A stretch of DNA of 64,000 nt, taken from assembly GCF_030272615.1 (NCBI RefSeq), contig NC_081410.1:124371140-124435139 (forward strand), in the 5' to 3' direction. Every line of letters starts with the position of its first letter. The stretch's first letter is position 1. A program made the translations under genes and the position numbers. Of the stretch, positions 58,611-64,000 are shown piece after piece. The notes beneath the pieces are model-generated. The model worked only from the letters and a program-made list of their open reading frames with translations. It did not search any database and was not told where the DNA came from. Source of the DNA: Cryptomeria japonica. Lineage: Eukaryota > Streptophyta > Pinopsida > Cupressales > Cupressaceae.

Positions 58611-59626
58611 AAGAGGGTAGGAATACAATGCACTAAGATATTGAGAGACTATATATGCATATATTTTACATACATATATGTATACATACACTACACATAT
58701 TATATCATATACATACATATTATATATACATATATATACATACTATACATATGCATACACATATTATATACATAAATATGTATTTGTATATATTAGGATG
58801 TCTTTATGTTGACATAATCCGTACAGGTTTTGTTCTCTCTAAACCTCATACGTGCTATTGTTTCTACAAACCTCGTACGCGCTATTAGTAAAACAAAACC
58901 CATATGCGTTTAGTGCATTTAGGCTTGTGATTAGGCTTGGATGACAAGGATGAGGGTTGGAAGTTTGATTTGCCTCCATTTCCCTCCTTTTTGACATGTT
59001 TTGTTTTATCATATTGGTTTCTCGACTTTCTCATCATCAGGTTTACACCTCATCAACTGGGTATTTCTAAAATTGTCACCATATTTTCACCCATCTTCTG
59101 AGCTTTCTAACCATATTTTAAAAAAAAAATTTGAACAACATTAACATATTAATCTTGAATTTATTTTATCGATGTCTCCATAGTTCTGAGAGACATATGT
59201 GTACCATTTTTTTAATAACTTTTGATCTACTTATCCAAATTTAAAAACTTTATATATTATTGTAGTGCACTTGATTCTTTACACTTCAAAAAAAATTTGT
59301 ATTTTCGATTATTTTGGTGCAAGTTACGCTTTGCACACGAACAGGTACCTGATTTTCAGTATGTGCTCGATTCAAAAAATCATAAAAAAAAATACTCAAC
59401 AAAAAATTACAAAAAATAAACAACTTCTAGTGCTCACTTTTAACTATCTTTCTACCAAAGGATTTGTCAAAATATTAAATTTAACTGACTTTTTTGATGC
59501 GCACGTCAAACACTATGTTATGTTTTTTAGAAAAAATCAGTATATGTTTTTCAGAAAAAATGATATATGTTTTTTGTGCACGAAATATTTGACCCCCTTA
59601 ATCTTATCCAATTTCTAAAAAAAATA

Positions 59627-59800
59627 GTAGTTTGGAAACTAGATTCAAAGTACTACAATCTTTGTTCTTTGAGTATCTTCATATTTTGAGTGGATGACTC
59701 TCAATTTTTTCCTCCAAGTTCAGGTTTAGTTGATTTCAAAAAAAAAAGTGTCCACTTATACCCCCTTTTTGCACACCATCTTGGTGCACTTACCCCTTTC
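59627..59800 (+). repeat. Direct repeat, copy 1
   Basis: Shares with 60837-61005 the ordered words agtactacaat, ttgttctttt/tgag, tttgagtg.atga.tctcaa, caggtt(a/t)agttgattt and atcttggtgcactta. Confidence 0.8.
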
Positions 59801-60039
59801 ATTCTAAAATTTTTCAAAAAAATGATAAACTAAAGAATAAAAAAATATAACAATAAATATATTTATTTTTTAAACTACAAAAATAAAACAAAATTAAAAA
59901 AAAAATTAAAAAAAGAAAAAAAATGTACATACCTGGAAAAACAAGGGCTGACACTAAGCTCCTTGTGTAGCTCAATCAAACTCCCAAAGCTCCTCTGGTT
60001 GCAAATGAGAGTGGGTCACCAAAAAAACTGTTTATATAA

Positions 60040-60185
60040 CCGATAGTCCAACCGGAGTGAGTCCGACCGAACTGACTATCGACACCATTTTGGCGCCACA
60101 CAGCTGGGGGGTAGTCCAATTGAACTACCCCTAGTTAGCATGAAGTGTGACACAACTCCATGCTTTTGCCCACATATTAGAGTGG
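60040..60185 (+). repeat. Hairpin patch related to 25470-25570
   Basis: CGATAGTC (60041-60048) pairs with GACTATCG (60074-60081); GGGGTAGT (60108-60115) pairs with ACTACCCC (60124-60131). The words agtccaaccgga and, later, gttagc..gaagtg.gacaca..tccat also occur in order at 25470-25550. Confidence 0.7.
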
Positions 60186-60836
60186 GCAACAAGACAATTT
60201 AGATGCTTCTCATTCCTAGGAATTGAATATTGAATTTGGCTATGAATACATATTTTCAGCATGTATTTTCTATTGGATATCCTTCAATTATGATGTTAAT
60301 AAAAGCATCACATATACTTTTATGTTTTCTTTTATTAAAATAATATACAATTTTAAATATTGTATACAACGATTTCATTGAAAACTTGGAATGCATAAGT
60401 AGACGACTATAAATAAAGATTTAGAATAAATTCGATTAATTTCATTTGTAAAGCTGAATTGTACAATTTGAATTGTGAATATTTTCATATACAAGATAAG
60501 AAATTCTATATAAAATAAACATAGAAAATATACAATTAAGTACAACAATACTATAGACAAAATACTTCAAGACTTCAAATTGTTATCATAAATGTTTGGG
60601 CACTAGTGTACAGATATTTGTTGCAAATGAGTTTTAGGCCTTGATCTCCTAAAATGATTTGCCAATCTTTTAGTCAAAATTACCCATTTAGTACATTTTT
60701 CATAGCTTTTAGTCTTATTAGTGACTAAAACTATCTTGGGAATTTATCGGGGGTTATAAGGTTCCTAGAATTGATGATCATTACAATATTGGCTTCATAA
60801 CTTAGATTCAGAGTACTAGATTTTGAAAAACTTGAA

Positions 60837-61005
60837 TAGTTTAGAAATTAGATTTAGAGTACTACAATTCTTGTTCTTTTCATATCTTGAAATTTTGAGT
60901 GCATGAATCTCAAATTACTCATCCAAGATCAGGTTAAGTTGATTTAGAAAAAAAGTTGTCACTTTTGACCCCCTTTTTTATCACTATCTTGGTGCACTTA
61001 CTCCA
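60837..61005 (+). repeat. Direct repeat, copy 2
   Basis: Diverged copy of 59627-59800, about 1.2 kb away in the same orientation. Confidence 0.8.
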
Positions 61006-61649
61006 TGATCATCATAAGATTCATTTGTACCTCAAATTAGGACTAAAATAAAATGGCAAAATGTGTATCTCTATGTAATTTCACATTTAGTTTTAGGTCC
61101 CTTCCCCCAGCTATTTATCTACTCATTATATGTGTTCTAGTGGAGTTTTTTTTTTGATGTACTTATCTCTTTGTGTTATCCATATGGTTATATATACATA
61201 TCCATTCACCTTATCTTATCTATAGTTTTATTTATTAATGTACACATTTTCTTTTACACATTACCATTTTTATTTGATGTTTTACGTGTTCCAATCAAGA
61301 CTAGAGTAATAAGTCAATCTTAGGGTATTACATTATAACAATTTAATTTTAAATTTAAATATTTAAATTTAATTGTTACTTGCAAATTATTCCACTCTAA
61401 GGGCCAACTAAATATAGTTTTGTATTGTATTATCCTTCCTTATTTTAAAGTCATTTAATATATTCACTTTGACAATTAAAGAATAGTCTCTCAATTTTAA
61501 ATCAATTCATATATATACACACACCTTAATTGGTGGATTTAATAAAATCTAAGACTATATGATCACTTTTAAGAGCATTTAAATGACTAAAGAATGTTGT
61601 CTCCGATCATTCCTCTTTGTTTTTTAGGATTAACATAAGAGAACATGCA

Positions 61650-61845
61650 TTATTTAGTATTTTAAATATCTCAAGCCTTTTGATACTAAAATTTTGCTAG
61701 TTACTAGATGAAATTTTTAGGTGAAAAGATATATTTGTGATTGCAAATATGATTCCAACCCTAAAATTTGATTCTACATTGTTAAAATAAAATATTTTGG
61801 TTATAGAATAAATGATAGTCAAGGATAGTTTATTCCTAATCTAAT
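61650..61845 (+). repeat. Dispersed repeat, copy B
   Basis: Diverged copy of 17566-17745, same strand. Confidence 0.75.
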
Positions 61846-62399
61846 AACCACTACTAGAGATGCAATTGATTGATCCACCTTTCTCACTAGCCATCCTTCA
61901 TCGAAGGTGTTCAGTTCAGTGGGTTGGCATCCTTTCCTCAGCATGGATTCCATCTCCTTCAACTCTCTCTAGTCTCCCACACCGGAGGTGAAGGATAGAG
62001 GGACACCTAGTGAGAAGTTGGATTGCAACTATAATACAACTGGTTGATCCACTTATTTTTACCCCCATCCTATCACGTGAGAACCATGGGTGAGGGCAAG
62101 TTTCACCCTTGGAAGGTAATTAGTTATCAAGACCGTTGGATCATCACTCTCTACTACTAGCTCGAAAACACTCCCTACTACTTGCTCAAGAACACTCCCT
62201 ACTACTTGGCAGGATAGACTAATCCTGTTAACAGCTTCAGCCCTGGGCTTAGGCAGTAGGCTTCTCCCTCTTAGGTGTAGGGGAGAAAGAACACAAGACA
62301 ACAAAAACACAAAGATATAATAATAGATAAGCAATTTATATTATTACCAAAATAGATTTTATAATAGTTTATAAAAATGCCTTCAGAAAATAGAGCTGC
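61846..62399. other. Sequence left of the copia LTR, boundary not resolved
   Basis: It may include the end of the copia LTR, since I cannot fix the LTR's left boundary. A 25-bp word ending aacactccctactacttg is tandemly repeated at about 62165 and 62190. The 91-codon minus-strand frame here has no recognisable motif. Confidence 0.35.
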
Positions 62400-62749
62400 C
62401 CATTACTACTTTCTGCATTATACATTCATTCATAAAACAGAGTTTCTCCTACCTTGTACCCACACAAAAATAGAGTATTACATTACAACTCTCTTTTAAA
62501 ACATAGCCTTCTTCACAACAATAAAAGATGTTTCTAGAATGCGCGCCTAAAACTCGAACCATCTAGATGCATAAAAAAAAAATAGAGTAGAAGAAGATAT
62601 GAGAAAGAGGAGTAAATGTGGTGGTTGGAGCAGATAAGCTACGGAGGCAGGGAAGATGAGAAAGAGGAGTAAATGCGGTGTTTGGAGTAGATAAGTTACA
62701 GAGGCAGGGAAGATTAGTGGAGTCCAGCTGGAGTCCACGTACGCCAACA
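62400..62749 (-). repeat. 3' LTR of a Ty1/copia element, left end undefined
   Basis: On the minus strand it begins TGTTGGCGTACGTGG right after a purine tract that follows the pol stop codon. It contains a 57-bp tandem duplication (62601-62657 and 62658-62714, each starting gagaaagaggagtaaatg). The other LTR is outside the window, so the extent is a minimum. Confidence 0.75.
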
Positions 62750-62760
62750 CTCCCCCTTAA
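62750..62760 (-). other. Polypurine tract of the copia element
   Basis: Minus-strand TTAAGGGGGAG, overlapping the pol stop codon TAA and ending at the LTR start TGTTGG. Confidence 0.85.
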
Positions 62761-64000
62761 TCTTCACTGCCATATATGTCTACAATACCAATTCCTTCTC
62801 GGAGGTGTTCAAAAATATTCTTTGCAAGTGGCTTTGTGAAAATGTCTGCTAGTTGTTCATTGGACCTACAAAACTGAAGATATATGTCACCATTATTCAC
62901 CAATTCTTGAATAAATTGATATCTTGTATCAATATGCTTGCTCCATTTATGAAAGAAGTGATTTTTAGATAAAGCAATTGCATAATTGTTATCACAATAA
63001 ATTTTAGTATGTTCTTCTTGTTGATGCCCCAAATCTGAAAGTACTCTCCTCATCCATACTTCTTGGCAAGCTGCTGATGTGGCTGCAACATACTCTGCTT
63101 CAGCTGATGAGAGGGTGACAATTGGTTGTTTCTTTGATGCCCAAGAGATAACATTGGAACCAAGATGAAACATATACCCGTAAGTGCTTTTTCTATCATC
63201 CATGCTACCTCCCCAATCACTATCTATATATCCAATCAGTTTGTAGTCATCTGAAGTTGTATATAGAATCCCAAAACTCTTTGTTCCAGCTATATACCTT
63301 AAAATTCTTTTCACAGTTTTCCAATGTGATTCTTTTGGTTTATCCATGAATCTAGAAATAAGACTAACCCCATACATAATATCCAGCCTTATGGCAGTTA
63401 GATACATGAGGCTGCCAACTAATCTTTTGAATAAAGTTGCATCAACACTAGGACTTTTGTCATCCTTACTAAGTTTTAAACCCAAAGCAACGGGTGTAGG
63501 TGCTGGATTCACATTTATTATCTTAAATCTCTTCATCAAATCATTAGCATACTTGCTTTGACATATGAAAATGCCTTGATTAGTTTGACTTACCTCCATG
63601 CCAAGAAAGTATCTCATGAGCCCCAAATCAGTCATATCAAATTCCTTTTTCATGGCTGTCTTGAATGAGTCAATGGACATGTTACCTATGAATATCAAAT
63701 CATCTACATACAAACAAACTATCAAGATTTCTTTTTTATCATTCACTTTGACATACAAAGTTGGTTCATTGCCACACTTGCCAAAACCATTGTTCACAAA
63801 ATAAGAATCTATCCTGCTGTACCAAGCTTTAGGAGCTTGCTTCAAACCATATAGTGCCTTTTTCAATTTGTATACCTTATGTTCTTGTCCCAAAATTTCA
63901 TAACCAGGTGGCTGATTTACATACACTTCTTCTAAAATAACATTCAAGAATGCTGATTTAACGTCCATTTGGAAAACTTTCCATTTGTTTTAAGTTGCTA
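62757..64000 (-). pseudogene. Ty1/copia Pol C-terminus: reverse transcriptase and RNase H, runs off the window
   Basis: The frame runs from the window edge to TAA at 62759-62757. The RT part has FQMDVKSAFLN, ALYGLKQAPKAWY and the catalytic LYVDDLIF; the RNase H part has IGYIDSDWGG, SWASKKQPIVTLSSAEAEYVA and IYCDNNYAIALSKN, ending near ADIFTKPL. About 400 codons from MDVKSAF on are uninterrupted. An in-frame TAA lies just upstream (63992-63990) in A-T-stop-N-K-W, where related elements usually have a sense codon, so the element is probably defective. RKSTYGY has Tyr where Ser is common. The integrase and gag lie to the right of the window. Order and RNase H type identify Ty1/copia. Confidence 0.9.

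Larger units (their letters stand above)
58610..61649. other. Spacer with dispersed repeats
   Basis: No supported gene. It contains the direct-repeat pair 59627-59800 and 60837-61005, the hairpin-rich patch 60040-60185, and AT-rich sequence otherwise. Confidence 0.55.

Noticed and set aside
58515-58888. Ile/Tyr-rich frames across the TA microsatellite
   Set aside because: Microsatellite artefact.

Overview
The window looks like repeat-rich nuclear DNA of a large-genome seed plant, most likely a gymnosperm (a conifer of the Cupressaceae type is my guess, not proven). The grounds are a TIR-NBS-LRR gene with plant-type introns, Ty3/gypsy elements of the dual-RNase-H Tat type and the chromodomain type, a Ty1/copia element, plant-style LINEs ending near a TTTTTTTATCAAAAA tail, degenerate TTTAGGG motifs, and AT-rich spacers hundreds to thousands of bases long. 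Nothing bacterial, organellar or operon-like is visible. Almost all coding capacity belongs to mobile elements. The one host-type gene, the resistance gene, carries a nonsense codon.

Layout, left to right. 1-15874: a minus-strand Tat-lineage Ty3/gypsy element (element 1) with a 2434-codon intact gag-pol ORF, a tRNA-Trp-type primer site and almost identical LTRs; the left LTR is cut by the window edge. 15875-18075: AT-rich spacer. 18076-21657: five-exon minus-strand TIR-NBS-LRR gene, complete except for one in-frame TAA just after the P-loop. 22517-24778: decayed LINE. 25643-27110: decayed copy 1 of a cysteine-rich transposase-like family I cannot name. 27111-32806: AT-rich spacer with small repeats. 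32807-40244: decayed chromovirus (element 2), with a truncated right LTR. 41171-42640: pyrimidine-rich low-complexity tract with telomere-like motifs. 42660-44795: decayed copy 2 of the transposase-like family, with a recognisable DDE-like core. 45125-45560: purine-rich tract. 46249-56402: a 5'-truncated LINE with a 16-bp target duplication, split by a gag-only LTR retrotransposon (element 3, 46504-54490, target duplication TAACC). 56745-58545: a palindromic minisatellite. 58610-62400: spacer with several dispersed repeats. 62400-64000: 3' part of a minus-strand Ty1/copia element that runs off the window.

How the pieces relate. Elements 1 and 3 share the same unusual tRNA-Trp primer site, similar polypurine tracts, LTRs that begin TGTAG, and a clearly related gag. 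Element 3 has no reverse transcriptase, RNase H or integrase, so it is probably a non-autonomous partner moved by a Tat-type element. LTR comparison suggests element 1 inserted very recently (one difference seen in 1591 bp), element 3 earlier (about twenty), and element 2 much earlier (indels and a truncated LTR). The LINE around element 3 is older than element 3. The two copies of the unnamed transposase family are the best candidates for something poorly described.
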